Shown: positions 35,290-44,477 of the stretch, piece after piece
How positions within the stretch are numbered: the first letter of the stretch is position 1
Layout of the letters: the number at the start of each line of letters is the position of its first letter
Notes under the pieces: generated by a model
What the model was told of the DNA's origin: nothing
The model's database searches: none
The model's input: the letters and a program-made list of their open reading frames with translations, nothing else
Made by a program: the position numbers and the translations under genes
Assembly (NCBI RefSeq): GCF_018863395.1
Contig: NZ_JAHKRR010000003.1
Span: 589,113 to 653,112 of the forward strand
DNA length: 64,000 bases
Origin: Sinomicrobium weinanense
Lineage (GTDB): Bacteria; Bacteroidota; Bacteroidia; Flavobacteriales; Flavobacteriaceae
Direction: 5' to 3'

Positions 35290-36894
35290 TTAAAAATTAC
35301 CTCCTTCGACATCCCACCATAACCGGGTTCCCCCGTTGTCAGGGCCTTTGAGGAAGCTCAGGGCCTTTTCGAGTTCAGACGCATTGTTTTGCCGCTCGCT
35401 CTGGGGGAAGGGAAGCCTTCGTATAAAGGTTTCCGAAGCGATGTTTCCTCCGCTGTTATTGATAACCACCGGGAAAAGTTTCGGATACCCGGTCCTTCGG
35501 AATTCACTCCAGGCTTCTGCCCCGTTGGGATAGATAGCGAGCCATTTTTGCGTGATTATCTTTTCCAGTTTTTCTTCATTTGTGGCCGCACCTTCCCATT
35601 GAATGGTTGCATTGCTTAAATAAGGAGAGCCTTCTTCTACATTGTTCTCATCATTTTTCGGATCGACATAAGGTTGTGGCCGGCTCTCCGCATTGGCTAC
35701 ATAATCTTCGCTTCCGCCAAGTCCGTATTGCTCGAATGAGCTTTTTATACCGCTTTCATAAAAAGACCTGGCATCTCCTCCCATATTCCAGCCCCTCAAT
35801 GCGCCTTCTGCACGCAGGAAATACACTTCGGCGGCATTCATCCATTGTATTTCGGGTTTTTCGATCAGGTCTCCTATGGCGGAAAAATCCTGATACGTTC
35901 CTTTGGAGTCGATCGCTATCCCGCTACGGATCCCCTTGTATTCTCCCTCGTATTCCTTAGAAGGTTTGAAGTATACTCCAATTCGGGGATCGTCATATCC
36001 TTTTAAGAAGGATTCCATCGGGGCTCCCATACGGGTGTCGAGCCACTCGGTAGATATGATCTGCAACGGATGTGCCCGGAAACTTCCTTCGGAAACAATC
36101 AGTAAATTATCGCTGTTATCTTGTATAACACCATATTTCTGGTTGACGGCCGATTCTGCCTCGGTCCTTGCCCTGTCCGGATCTACCTTGACGATCCGCA
36201 TGGCCAGACGAAGGCGGAGGGAATTGGCAAACCTTATCCACGCTTCATATCCGCTCTTTTTATAGGTAGAAATGTCGAAACGCTCAAATTTCCCGGTATC
36301 ATCGCCCTGTGCGGCCGATTCCGTCAGTATGCCCACAGCTTTATCCAGATCCATGAAAAACGCATCATACACCTGCTCCTGGGAATCGTATGGTATGATA
36401 TTGTCGGACTCTCCTTTACCATACTGCGAATATACCATGGGGCCATAAAAATCTGCTACCCGGTGCATGGCGGCTACCCGGAGAATAAGTGCCCAGGCAT
36501 AAAATTCCGGGAATTTCTCTTCGCCCCCGAACTGTTCTACTTTGAGTACCCGGGCCATGACCTCCCGGTATCCCTTGTTCCAGGTCTCCTCATTCCAGCT
36601 CGGGATCAGGGCGTAATTCGTGTTATTCTGGTTTCCGTTAAAGGGGTTCGGGGACATCATGTACCCGGAAAACACATCGGCACTGAGGTTGGTCCCTACC
36701 TGATATGAATTTTCCTGTGCGGGTATCCCCCATTGCAAAAGAGCGCCGCAGAGCGTCCCCATCAGGTTGTTGTCCTGCTCGAATTCTTCATTTGTAAATC
36801 CGTCCGGATCCTTATTGAGATCGTCGAAATCACCGGTACATCCCGTAACCAGTAAAACAATACTCATCGATATGACATATAGTGACTTTTTCAT
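35290..36894 (-). CDS. SusD-like (SusD/RagB family 2) surface lipoprotein
   Basis: The start is at 36894 (MKKSLYVISM), which gives a signal peptide and lipobox (LVTGC); the upstream in-frame codon at 36936 would add 14 residues before the signal. The protein has about 534 residues. 'DFDDLNKDPDGFTNEE' after the lipid cysteine, 'ALILRVAAMHRVADFYGPMVYSQYG' (core RVADFYGPMVYS) and 'GYEAWIRFANSLRLRLAMRI' (core FANSLRLRLAMRI) are signatures of the SusD-like_2 group. It follows its SusC partner by 105 bases. Confidence 0.95.
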   Translation of the reverse strand: MKKSLYVISMSIVLLVTGCTGDFDDLNKDPDGFTNEEFEQDNNLMGTLCGALLQWGIPAQENSYQVGTNLSADVFSGYMMSPNPFNGNQNNTNYALIPSWNEETWNKGYREVMARVLKVEQFGGEEKFPEFYAWALILRVAAMHRVADFYGPMVYSQYGKGESDNIIPYDSQEQVYDAFFMDLDKAVGILTESAAQGDDTGKFERFDISTYKKSGYEAWIRFANSLRLRLAMRIVKVDPDRARTEAESAVNQKYGVIQDNSDNLLIVSEGSFRAHPLQIISTEWLDTRMGAPMESFLKGYDDPRIGVYFKPSKEYEGEYKGIRSGIAIDSKGTYQDFSAIGDLIEKPEIQWMNAAEVYFLRAEGALRGWNMGGDARSFYESGIKSSFEQYGLGGSEDYVANAESRPQPYVDPKNDENNVEEGSPYLSNATIQWEGAATNEEKLEKIITQKWLAIYPNGAEAWSEFRRTGYPKLFPVVINNSGGNIASETFIRRLPFPQSERQNNASELEKALSFLKGPDNGGTRLWWDVEGGNF

Positions 36895-36999
36895 GTGTAT
36901 ATTTTTTATTTGTTTTTCAACGGTCACATGGAACACCCATATTCATGCTTGTTTGTGTTAAAGGAAATTTTGTCATGGGTGTTTCATCTGGTAGCCTTT

Positions 37000-39900
37000 T
37001 TAGAATGTTATATTAAAGTTAACCCCCATACTCCTGGTGTTGGGAACGGAAAATAATTCCACACCCTGAAACTTGTTTCCGGTATTTAGTGTAATGTTAG
37101 GATCGAAGGGGGCATCCTTGTAGAAGAAAAATAAATTTCTCCCTATGACAGAAACTTTCAGGGACTTGATAAAATGATCTTCCGGCATCTCAAAAGTATA
37201 TCCCAGGCCGATCTCCCGCATTAACACATTGGTAGCATCATATACATATTCGGAACCTACACCGTTACGGCCGCCTATGGTATTGTAATAGGTCTGGGCA
37301 TCGATCTGACTCACCGGGGTCCCGTCTTCCATAACGGCATTAACATCGACTCCTCCATAATCCCTGGCCTGTGCACTTCGCTGTGACACTCCGTACTGGT
37401 CCAGGTAAGCCTCGGTTAAACTCATTACTTCGCCACCTACCCTGGCATCGATCAAAAAGTTCAGGGTAAAATTCTTGTAGTTGAACTGGTTATTCCAGCC
37501 CAATGTCCAGTCCGGATTGACGTTTCCTACCTCTGAATAATCCTCACTGATCCTGGGGCTACCGTCCGGGTTCAGGATCATACGTCCCTGATCGTCCTTT
37601 ACAAAAGTCTTGCTTTCTATTACACCAAACGGACGTCCTTCTACAATGGCATACCTGTAAGTGTCGGAAGTACTGATATTTGCCCTGCCGTTAAGTTTGG
37701 GGTGTATATTCTTTACAATATTTTCGTTGGTGGCAAAATTGAACTGGGTGTTCCAGTTAAAGGTTTCCCCGGCTATCGGCTCTCCGGAAAGGGAAATTTC
37801 ATAACCGGTATTCTGTATATCCCCGGCATTGACCGCAAAGAAGCTAAAGCCATTGGGATTGGTAGAAGGTGCTTCTATTTCAAAATATTGATTTACGGTA
37901 TTAGACCTGTAATAGGTGAAGTCCAGGCTCAACCTACTGTCAAAGAACCTCGCTTCCAGGCCGAGTTCATGCGATTTTTGCCTTTCCGGTTTCAGGGGCT
38001 GCCCGTCGAGCAATCCTACGGTCGGGAACGAAGGTACGCCAGCCGTGATGGTTTGTACAGGAGTGGTTATAAAAGCGGGGATATCGTTCCCCACCTCGGA
38101 ATATGAGGCCCTGACCTTTAGGAAATTCATAAATTCTGGCAGGGTAACCATTTCACTGATCAACCCTGTAAAACCGACAGAAGGGTAGAAATAGGAAATA
38201 TTCCCTCCGGAATTTACCAGGGTGGAAGACCAGTCGTTCCGGGCCGTGAAATCGAGATACAACATGCTCTTATAGCCCAGGTTGATACTGGAAAACACGG
38301 ATTGGATCTCCTTCCTGGAATCTGTTTGTTTATGAGAAGTCCCGGAAGGGTTTAAAAAATTATCTACATTGAACAGGTTGGCATACCTTAAAAGCCCGTC
38401 AAAGGACACTCCTCTTCCGAAAGTATAGCGGGTGACACTGGACCCTAAAGTGGCACTGACATCAAAATCGCCCATCGTACGGGATATCACGGCGAGTATA
38501 TCGGCATACGTCTGGGTATTGGTGTTTTCGCTGTACATATACCTTCCGAACTCTCCGCCCAGCACTCCCAGGGTACCGGCATATATCCTGCGGTCGAATG
38601 TATTGAACAGCCTGTCATAGCTAAGCCTCGATTTGAATGTCAACCAGTCGGTCGCTTTATAATCGAGTTTTACGGACCCTACCAAACGTTGATTGTCTTC
38701 TTCCGAACGGTTTTTATTGAGTATCCAGTATGGGTTTTGCTGTTCGTTTTCCAGCTGCGTCCAGTTTTGCGTATACAGGTTTCTGCTCTGATCAAAAACT
38801 GCGTAATTATTTTTGTAATCGTTATAATCCAACCCTCTGGGGAATAAATAAGCCCCGTTTATGGGATTAAAATAAAATCCTGATACCGGGCGGTTGGTCA
38901 CACCCTGGTCAGACAGGGTAATATTGGCATCTACTTTTAAGGCCCCGTCAAAGAAATCGGCTGTTTCCCTGAAATTAAAGGTGTGCTTCGTAAGGGAGTT
39001 GGTAGGTACTACTCCCTGTACATCCGTATAGGAATAGGAAAAATAAGTCTGTGCCTTTTCATTACCGGCAGACATGGTTACGGAATTTATAGAGGTTACT
39101 CCCGTATTAAAAAAATCTTTCATATGATTGGGAGACGCTCCTTTTACTCCCCACGATTGATAGCCGGCATTGCCGTTCTCATCCAATGCAGTATAGGAAT
39201 ACTGGGTCTTGGGCAGGTTTATCACTTTATCGAAAGTCGTATTGGAAGAAACGGTAACGGTTGTTTTTCCGGCCTTTCCGGATTTGGTGGTGATCAGGAT
39301 CACCCCGTTTGCTCCCTGGCTACCGTAAAGTGCAGATGCGGAAGCCCCGCGCAAAATGGACATGCTTTCTATATCGTCCGGGTTTATGAGGGACAAGGCA
39401 TCACCGGTATCGCCACCCCCGAATACGCTTTCTGCTCCTCTTCCTCCATCTGGTGTGTTGAGCATGGGTACTCCATCTATAACATACAGCGGCTGATTGC
39501 TCCGGGTCGATGAGTTTCCCCGCAACACCACCTTTACCGAACCTCCGGCCCCTGCCGAACTCCGGTTGATCACAACTCCGGCAGATTTACCGGCAAGGCT
39601 GTTTATGGGGTTCACTTCCTTGACCCGGGTCAATTCGTCCGAGCCTATTTCCTGGGAGGCATAGGTCAACGCCTTTTCATCCCGTTTAATCCCGAGAGCC
39701 GTCACTACAACCCCTTCTAACTGTTGTGTATCCGATCCGAGAGAAGCATTTACAGTCGTTTCTCCCTGCACCGGGATTTCCAGGCTTTTATAGCCCAATG
39801 CCGAAAATTGAAGTATGGCACCCTCCGGAACCTGCAGGGTATAATTTCCGTCAAAATCCGTCGCTGTTCCGGTCGTAGTGCCTTTTACCACAACATTTAC

Positions 39901-40026
39901 TCCGGGAAGCGGCGCTCCGTCCTGCTTGTCTGTTACGGTACCAGATACTGTTTTGTCCTGTGCCCATAGTATGTTAAGATAACATACACAACACAGCCAC
40001 AAGAAAAGTACTCGTCTTTTTTTCAT
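37000..40026 (-). CDS. SusC/RagA-family TonB-linked outer-membrane protein
   Basis: A 1008-residue protein: signal peptide (ends 'ILWAQ'), carboxypeptidase-like domain ('VSGTVTDKQDGAPLPGVNVV', core GAPLPGVNVVVKGT), TonB plug ('LAGKSAGVVINRSSAGAGGS', 'LYVIDGVPM', 'SMSILRGASASALYGSQGAN') and a large barrel that ends 'NTRSMGVNFNITF'. Length and motifs are normal for SusC. With the SusD lipoprotein downstream it forms a glycan import pair. The nearby GH130 phosphorylase and symporter, separated by 920 bases with relics, suggest a mannose-containing glycan, but the link is only positional. Confidence 0.96.
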   Translation of the reverse strand: MKKRRVLFLWLCCVCYLNILWAQDKTVSGTVTDKQDGAPLPGVNVVVKGTTTGTATDFDGNYTLQVPEGAILQFSALGYKSLEIPVQGETTVNASLGSDTQQLEGVVVTALGIKRDEKALTYASQEIGSDELTRVKEVNPINSLAGKSAGVVINRSSAGAGGSVKVVLRGNSSTRSNQPLYVIDGVPMLNTPDGGRGAESVFGGGDTGDALSLINPDDIESMSILRGASASALYGSQGANGVILITTKSGKAGKTTVTVSSNTTFDKVINLPKTQYSYTALDENGNAGYQSWGVKGASPNHMKDFFNTGVTSINSVTMSAGNEKAQTYFSYSYTDVQGVVPTNSLTKHTFNFRETADFFDGALKVDANITLSDQGVTNRPVSGFYFNPINGAYLFPRGLDYNDYKNNYAVFDQSRNLYTQNWTQLENEQQNPYWILNKNRSEEDNQRLVGSVKLDYKATDWLTFKSRLSYDRLFNTFDRRIYAGTLGVLGGEFGRYMYSENTNTQTYADILAVISRTMGDFDVSATLGSSVTRYTFGRGVSFDGLLRYANLFNVDNFLNPSGTSHKQTDSRKEIQSVFSSINLGYKSMLYLDFTARNDWSSTLVNSGGNISYFYPSVGFTGLISEMVTLPEFMNFLKVRASYSEVGNDIPAFITTPVQTITAGVPSFPTVGLLDGQPLKPERQKSHELGLEARFFDSRLSLDFTYYRSNTVNQYFEIEAPSTNPNGFSFFAVNAGDIQNTGYEISLSGEPIAGETFNWNTQFNFATNENIVKNIHPKLNGRANISTSDTYRYAIVEGRPFGVIESKTFVKDDQGRMILNPDGSPRISEDYSEVGNVNPDWTLGWNNQFNYKNFTLNFLIDARVGGEVMSLTEAYLDQYGVSQRSAQARDYGGVDVNAVMEDGTPVSQIDAQTYYNTIGGRNGVGSEYVYDATNVLMREIGLGYTFEMPEDHFIKSLKVSVIGRNLFFFYKDAPFDPNITLNTGNKFQGVELFSVPNTRSMGVNFNITF

Positions 40027-40553
40027 AATGATCGCTTTTTAGCAAATTGCAATTGATTTAATACGGCCATAAGAAGTCCTTTCTCCCTTTTATCGGCAAC
40101 CTGATGTCGGCCCATAGAAGAGAGCTTCCGGACAATGGCTTATTTACTTCATCAAAATAAACGGAGATAGGTTGGTGAAATAGTGATTCGGTTGAATTCA
40201 CTTATAAATATTTTCAATATAATTTTTAAACGAAAAATATTTTAGACAGATAACAATAATGCGAAGATGAATAACAAGCCGAAATCGATGATATATTCCG
40301 GGTTTTACCAAACCTTAACATAAATATAAATTTTTAGAAACTTCAAGAAAAAACGCAACCACTTATCAAGAAGTCATTGCGTTTAAAACCAGAGTTGACC
40401 ACTTCCGGGCTTCTTCAGATTATGAGAATTCTGCTGTTTTGATCTGTGATATCGGACAGCTATCCCGGTCAACGGGAAAACCCAAAGTCATGCCGAATAC
40501 AGTGCAATGGTTTTACAGGTTGCGCCTGACGCGGTTACCAAAGGTAACTGACA
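40027..40553. other. Intergenic region between SusC and the Crp/Fnr gene, with a minus-strand terminator
   Basis: No gene was found. A hairpin at 40351-40384 (AAACGCAA with TTGCGTTT, plus a smaller inner pairing) is followed on the minus strand by a T-tract, so it can end the Crp/Fnr transcript about 170 bases past its stop. The promoter of the SusC gene must lie in 40027-40350, but no canonical -7 element with correct spacing was recognised. Confidence 0.55.
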
Positions 40554-41150
40554 TTATTTTGTTAGCTGATCATTTCTTACACGACTCAGGGTTTCCCTGC
40601 TTATATGCAGATATTTCGCCAGGTCGGTTAACGATATGTTCTGCAACCAATATTTGCGGTTTTCCAGAACATACATATACCGGTCTAAAGGAGATTTAAG
40701 CGTTAATATCTCATAGTGTTCCCGTTTTTTCCTGATCATTTCCTGTGATAAATCGATACAGAGCTGCAACAAATCGGGCTCATTTTTAAAAGTATCAACC
40801 ATTTTCTGTAACGGATATTTAATTACTGTTGCGGCAGTCAGGGCACTAATTGAATAGGGTAAAGGAGATTGTTGATGTATGTCATTCCAATTATCTATAT
40901 ATTCATTTTTAGTACAAAAACCCGATATTCTTTCATTCCCCTTCTCATCTATATAAAACAGTTTAAGCCAGCCATCAGCTACAAATACCCCATAATCCAG
41001 GGGTGTTTCGCTATGAAATAACTTTTCATTTTTTTGAAGGCTTTGCACTATTGAAATCCTTTCAAGTTTTTCCCAGTTTTCACTTTTAACATAGGGGAAT
41101 TTTAAAGAAATACTTTGATGAAAATCATGAATAAGTTCACTGCTGCTCAT
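40554..41150 (-). CDS. Crp/Fnr-family transcriptional regulator
   Basis: A 198-residue protein with a cyclic-nucleotide-binding-type beta-roll ('VQSLQKNEKLFHSETPLDYG', 'VADGWLKLFYIDEKGNER') and a C-terminal HTH. The roll lacks the full cAMP-binding GE..RAA signature, so the effector is unknown. The recognition helix reads SRETLSR at residues 184-190, with the R-E-x-x-x-R spacing of E. coli CRP (Arg180, Glu181, Arg185). A site TGTGA-N6-TCACA lies 163 bases upstream, in front of the divergent SnoaL-like gene. Confidence 0.92.
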   Translation of the reverse strand: MSSSELIHDFHQSISLKFPYVKSENWEKLERISIVQSLQKNEKLFHSETPLDYGVFVADGWLKLFYIDEKGNERISGFCTKNEYIDNWNDIHQQSPLPYSISALTAATVIKYPLQKMVDTFKNEPDLLQLCIDLSQEMIRKKREHYEILTLKSPLDRYMYVLENRKYWLQNISLTDLAKYLHISRETLSRVRNDQLTK

Positions 41151-41312
41151 AATGATATTGATGATAACTATAAAATAAAGATAAGGGTTTTAGCCGGCAG
41201 ATCCATGTTTTTTAAGTGTTGAGCCCGCTTAAACTTTTTCCGATTATTGTTTAAGTTTTCAAAATAAACCAGGATAATCCCGATGTAAAAAAACTGAACA
41301 AATTTATTATTA

Positions 41313-41328
41313 TGTGATTCTGATCACA
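41313..41328. promoter_or_regulatory. CRP-type operator TGTGA-N6-TCACA
   Basis: Perfect dyad half-sites (41313-41317 and 41324-41328). The centre is 41320.5; the predicted start of transcription is near 41362, so the site lies near -41.5, the class II activator position. The Crp/Fnr gene starts on the other strand at 41150. Confidence 0.8.
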
Positions 41329-41349
41329 GATCATGGTCCCTTAAGGCCA

Positions 41350-41357
41350 TAACTTTG
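41350..41357 (+). promoter_or_regulatory. -7 element of the SnoaL-like gene (TAACTTTG)
   Basis: Matches the phylum's TAnnTTTG consensus. The matching -33 TTTG is absent at the 19-base distance, which fits an activator-dependent promoter under the CRP-type site. Confidence 0.65.
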
Positions 41358-41397
41358 TCTTAAAAGTATCATATCCCGGGATTTGAAAAATCAGACT

Positions 41398-41928
41398 ATG
41401 AAAGCAAAACAATTTAGCCTTCTTATATCGTCCTTCTTTTTAATTTTTTTAAATGCAGGTTCTACCGCTTCCTTTAATAAAAGCGGGAAAAACGATTTTA
41501 ACAACAATAAAATTTTAGAAATGAAAAACGAAAAAATGATCCATAATGTATTTAAAACGTATGTCGATTTATGGAACAAGCACGATATGCCGGGTTGGGG
41601 AAAATTATTTACTGCTGATACTGACTTTATCACATGGTCGGGTGTGCGGTTTAAATCTAACCGGGAAAATATCGATAATCATCAGAAAGCCCATGAAATT
41701 TTAAAGGAACAGGGCCAAAATATGACTTACAAACTAACCCTTTACGATATTGGTTATATCGGCAATGATGTTGCATTAGTACATGCTGGTTGGGAATGGT
41801 CCGATTTTAAAACTGATAAAGGGAATGAAAACCGCACGGGTATATTAACAATGCTGATGATAAAGGAACATGAGTCCTGGTTAATCCGGGCAACCCAAAA
41901 CACCAGAACCGATAAGATCCCAAAATAA
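41398..41928 (+). CDS. Exported SnoaL/DUF4440-like protein
   Basis: The ATG at 41398 is chosen; the upstream codon at 41383 is TTG. The 176-residue product has a signal peptide (about 1-25) and a SnoaL-like cone fold: 'VFKTYVDLWNKHDMPGWGKLFTADTDFITW' (core YVDLWNKHDMPGWGKLF), 'VALVHAGWEWSDF' and 'LTMLMIKEHESWLIRATQNT'. Proteins annotated SgcJ/EcaC or DUF4440 belong here; their roles are mostly unknown. A class II CRP-type promoter precedes it, so it is probably the direct target of the divergent regulator. Confidence 0.82.
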   Translation: MKAKQFSLLISSFFLIFLNAGSTASFNKSGKNDFNNNKILEMKNEKMIHNVFKTYVDLWNKHDMPGWGKLFTADTDFITWSGVRFKSNRENIDNHQKAHEILKEQGQNMTYKLTLYDIGYIGNDVALVHAGWEWSDFKTDKGNENRTGILTMLMIKEHESWLIRATQNTRTDKIPK

Positions 41929-41990
41929 ATTGTAAAGATTTTCATTTCACTGCTATTGTGCAAATTAAATGGTGAAACTTAAAAAGACAG

Positions 41991-42055
41991 CCCGCAGATA
42001 TCGCAGATAGGCGCTGATTTTATTGCTTTCTGCGGAAATCTGCGTCATCTGCGGG
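41991..42055. repeat. CGCAGAT-type inverted repeat
   Basis: CCCGCAGAT...CGCAGAT at 41991-42008 pairs with ATCTGCG...ATCTGCGGG at 42038-42055. This is a common dispersed intergenic palindrome of Bacteroidota. It lies between the convergent SnoaL-like and aldo/keto reductase genes. Confidence 0.7.
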
Positions 42056-42121
42056 AAAAATACTTGTCCATACGTTCCCCAAAATACCCGGACCCGGGGC
42101 CTATGCCATATGACGTGATTT

Positions 42122-43099
42122 TTATACTTCCTCTGCCCGGTCTGTTGCTTTTGCAGGGGCTAAAGAAAAATTTGACAGTATATTTCTCAGATCGGGGGTC
42201 ATTTCTATATCTAAAGAGCTTATTGCGGATCTCAACTGGTCTACATTCCGGGCTCCGACGATAGGAGATGTGATGGTATTATGATGTTTTACCCAGGCAA
42301 TGGATAAAGCGGCCGGATCATAGTCATTTTCTTTGGCAAATTTTAAATACTTTTTAATTGCCCGGTCATTCGTTTCATCCATATAGCGTTTCTGATACAT
42401 TTCAGTCATTTCCCCTCCAATGGTATACCTGCCTTGTACCTCTTTATTGTTCAGGTATTTCCCGGTCAATAAACCCCCGGCTAATGGACTATAAGTAACT
42501 ACGCCCAATCCCTCATGCTGTGCCATGGGTAAAATTTCGGACTCGCACTGCCGCTTTAGTAAATTATACATCGGTTGAATGCAGGCCACCGGAGCCAGAT
42601 TGTACAACCTGTTTATGGAAATAGCCTTCATAACCTGCCAGGCTGCAAAATTACTCAGCCCTATATATAAAACCTTTCCCTGCCTGATAAAATCATTAAG
42701 TGTGGACAGACTTTCCTCTAACGGGGTTTCCGTATCAAAACTGTGCAGGTAGTATACATCTATATAATCCGTATTTAGTCTTTTAAGGCTTTTTTCAAGT
42801 TCTTTGGTCAGATGGCGCCGGCTTAATCCCTTATCGTTAATATTGTTTCCTGTAGGATAGTATGCTTTTGTAGCCAGGACCACTTCGTCCCTATGCCCGT
42901 GAATCAGCTTTCCCAGAATTCTTTCCGATTCGCCTTTGGCATAGACATTGGCACAGTCAAAAAAATTAATTCCTTTGTCCCTGGACAATGTGTATAATTT
43001 ATGGCACATGGTTTCATCTGCCCCGTCACCAAAGGTCATGGTACCCAGGCATAATGATGAAACTTTTAATCCTGTATTTCCCAGATTTTTATATTCCAT
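42122..43099 (-). CDS. Aldo/keto reductase
   Basis: A 325-residue TIM-barrel oxidoreductase. The family pattern is complete: 'NLGNTGLKVSSLCLGTMTFG', Asp and Tyr in 'FFDCANVYAKGESE', Lys in 'LATKAYYPTG' and His in 'DVYYLHSFD', the catalytic tetrad. 'IVGARNVDQLRSAISSLDIE' near the C-terminus binds the NADPH phosphate region. The substrate is unknown. It is the last of five tightly spaced genes, 27 bases after the ATP-grasp gene. Confidence 0.92.
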   Translation of the reverse strand: MEYKNLGNTGLKVSSLCLGTMTFGDGADETMCHKLYTLSRDKGINFFDCANVYAKGESERILGKLIHGHRDEVVLATKAYYPTGNNINDKGLSRRHLTKELEKSLKRLNTDYIDVYYLHSFDTETPLEESLSTLNDFIRQGKVLYIGLSNFAAWQVMKAISINRLYNLAPVACIQPMYNLLKRQCESEILPMAQHEGLGVVTYSPLAGGLLTGKYLNNKEVQGRYTIGGEMTEMYQKRYMDETNDRAIKKYLKFAKENDYDPAALSIAWVKHHNTITSPIVGARNVDQLRSAISSLDIEMTPDLRNILSNFSLAPAKATDRAEEV

Positions 43100-43126
43100 T
43101 TTTGGAGTGTTTTAATTGAAGCCCTT

Positions 43127-43957
43127 TTAAACTTCATTGATTAATTTTAAGATGGACACCTTAAAAGCGTTGATAAATGCCTCTTTTTTATCCGCATTCA
43201 AGGCATTTAATGACAGATATGGGTTTAGGTCTTCCAATTCTACCAATTGTAGTTCCCCGTTTGGTAGCCTGCAACCGTCAACACGCTGAATACCGTGGGT
43301 GATCGTATTCCATTCAATAAATTTCTTTGAAAATTCTAAATCTTCCGCGATGGGGATATATTCTTTCAATTCCCATCTTTTGGATTTGTCCGGGGCATAT
43401 AAAGCATACTGAAAGGTTTTATCTATATAATAAAAAGACACTTCGTATTTAAAATCTATAAAGGGCTGGATAACAAAGTTATTCAGGTTCGATTTTTGTA
43501 ATTCCCCGTAAGTGACTAACTTCATACCAATGGAATCCGCACCGTTTTTCAGCTTCAGGATATATTTTTGTGTTGTCGGTAGCCTATCCATATCCAGGAG
43601 TTTTTCAATGGTTGGTATCACTGGATAACCGGCTAGGGTCAGATCAATCAGGTGTTGTTTTCCTTTCATATCCCCATGGCCGGTCAACGAATTATATACA
43701 GGTGTACCGGACAAATTCATCCTTTTGACAAAATCGTCATACTCCTTTTTGTAATACATAACAGAACCGGTATTTCTGAAAATAACCGCATCGGTTAATT
43801 GTTCATGTTTTTTGGACTGGGTTGGGTGGCAAATAAGGATTTCGAAATCGTCTTTTAACCGGGAGGTTATATAAATATCTTCTTCATAGTAATTTCGCCC
43901 TTTTGCCTCATAGTAAAGATCCGTTAAGTACAACAAAGAATGTTTATCATTTTTCAT
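43127..43957 (-). CDS. ATP-grasp-fold ligase-like protein
   Basis: A 276-residue protein. I read an ATP-grasp fold of the RimK/glutathione-synthetase type: 'VYNSLTGHGDMKGKQHLIDLT' (core YNSLTGHGDMKGKQHLID) for the entry to the ATP lid, 'YPVIPT' , 'KYILKLKNGADSIGMKLV' for the ATP-binding lysine and glycine loop, 'FVIQPFIDFKYEVSFYYID' and 'LQLVELEDLNPYLSLNAL' for the metal-binding E-x-x-N region. Such enzymes join a carboxylate to an amine or thiol with ATP. The two partners are not known. It lies 28 bases after the GNAT gene, in the same operon. The divergence from named families is high, so the assignment is by pattern. Confidence 0.7.
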   Translation of the reverse strand: MKNDKHSLLYLTDLYYEAKGRNYYEEDIYITSRLKDDFEILICHPTQSKKHEQLTDAVIFRNTGSVMYYKKEYDDFVKRMNLSGTPVYNSLTGHGDMKGKQHLIDLTLAGYPVIPTIEKLLDMDRLPTTQKYILKLKNGADSIGMKLVTYGELQKSNLNNFVIQPFIDFKYEVSFYYIDKTFQYALYAPDKSKRWELKEYIPIAEDLEFSKKFIEWNTITHGIQRVDGCRLPNGELQLVELEDLNPYLSLNALNADKKEAFINAFKVSILKLINEV

Positions 43958-43985
43958 TTTAATTCCTGTTCTTCAAATTCAATTT

Positions 43986-44477
43986 TTACAACTTTGTGTT
44001 TAAATCTTCCCTGTGGTCTATATCGAGGTATTTCATTTTTATGTTGCACCTGGGAGAGGTTATTTTACCGTCCACCACATAAAAACCCAATGAACGGTAC
44101 ATGGATAAAGCAGTAGTCATCTTACTGGATGTTTCAATAACGATCTGACCGGCTTTTTTCGCTCTGGCTATTTGTAATAACTTATTCACGATTTGTTTTC
44201 CAAATCCATTGCCTCTATACGCTTTTGCTACATAGATCTTTCTTAATTTAAAGCAGCTTCCGGTAACTTTCAGTAATCCCCCGGTAGCTATAATTTCATT
44301 TTCTTCATTAACTCCTATTAAAAAAATCCCGTTATTGGCATTGTACACTTTATCGATATTCTCCAGATCGACTTCGGAAGTTTGTGGCAGGTATTCATAA
44401 CCGTATTCTTTCAAACAGGTGGTGACCAACTTTTTAATGAGAGGTGTATCTTTATTATTCGCTGCCCTTATTTTCAC
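43986..44477 (-). CDS. GNAT-family N-acetyltransferase
   Basis: A 163-residue protein with the full GNAT fold. The acetyl-CoA loop is 'IYVAKAYRGNGFGKQIVNKLL' (core YRGNGFGKQIV, R/Q-x-x-G-x-G/A), and the C-terminal part 'ETSSKMTTALSMYRSLGFYVVDG' (core ALSMYRSLGF) is typical of small-molecule or amino-acid acetyltransferases. It overlaps the CGNR gene by 23 bases, which supports coupled translation. Confidence 0.9.
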   Translation of the reverse strand: MKIRAANNKDTPLIKKLVTTCLKEYGYEYLPQTSEVDLENIDKVYNANNGIFLIGVNEENEIIATGGLLKVTGSCFKLRKIYVAKAYRGNGFGKQIVNKLLQIARAKKAGQIVIETSSKMTTALSMYRSLGFYVVDGKITSPRCNIKMKYLDIDHREDLNTKL

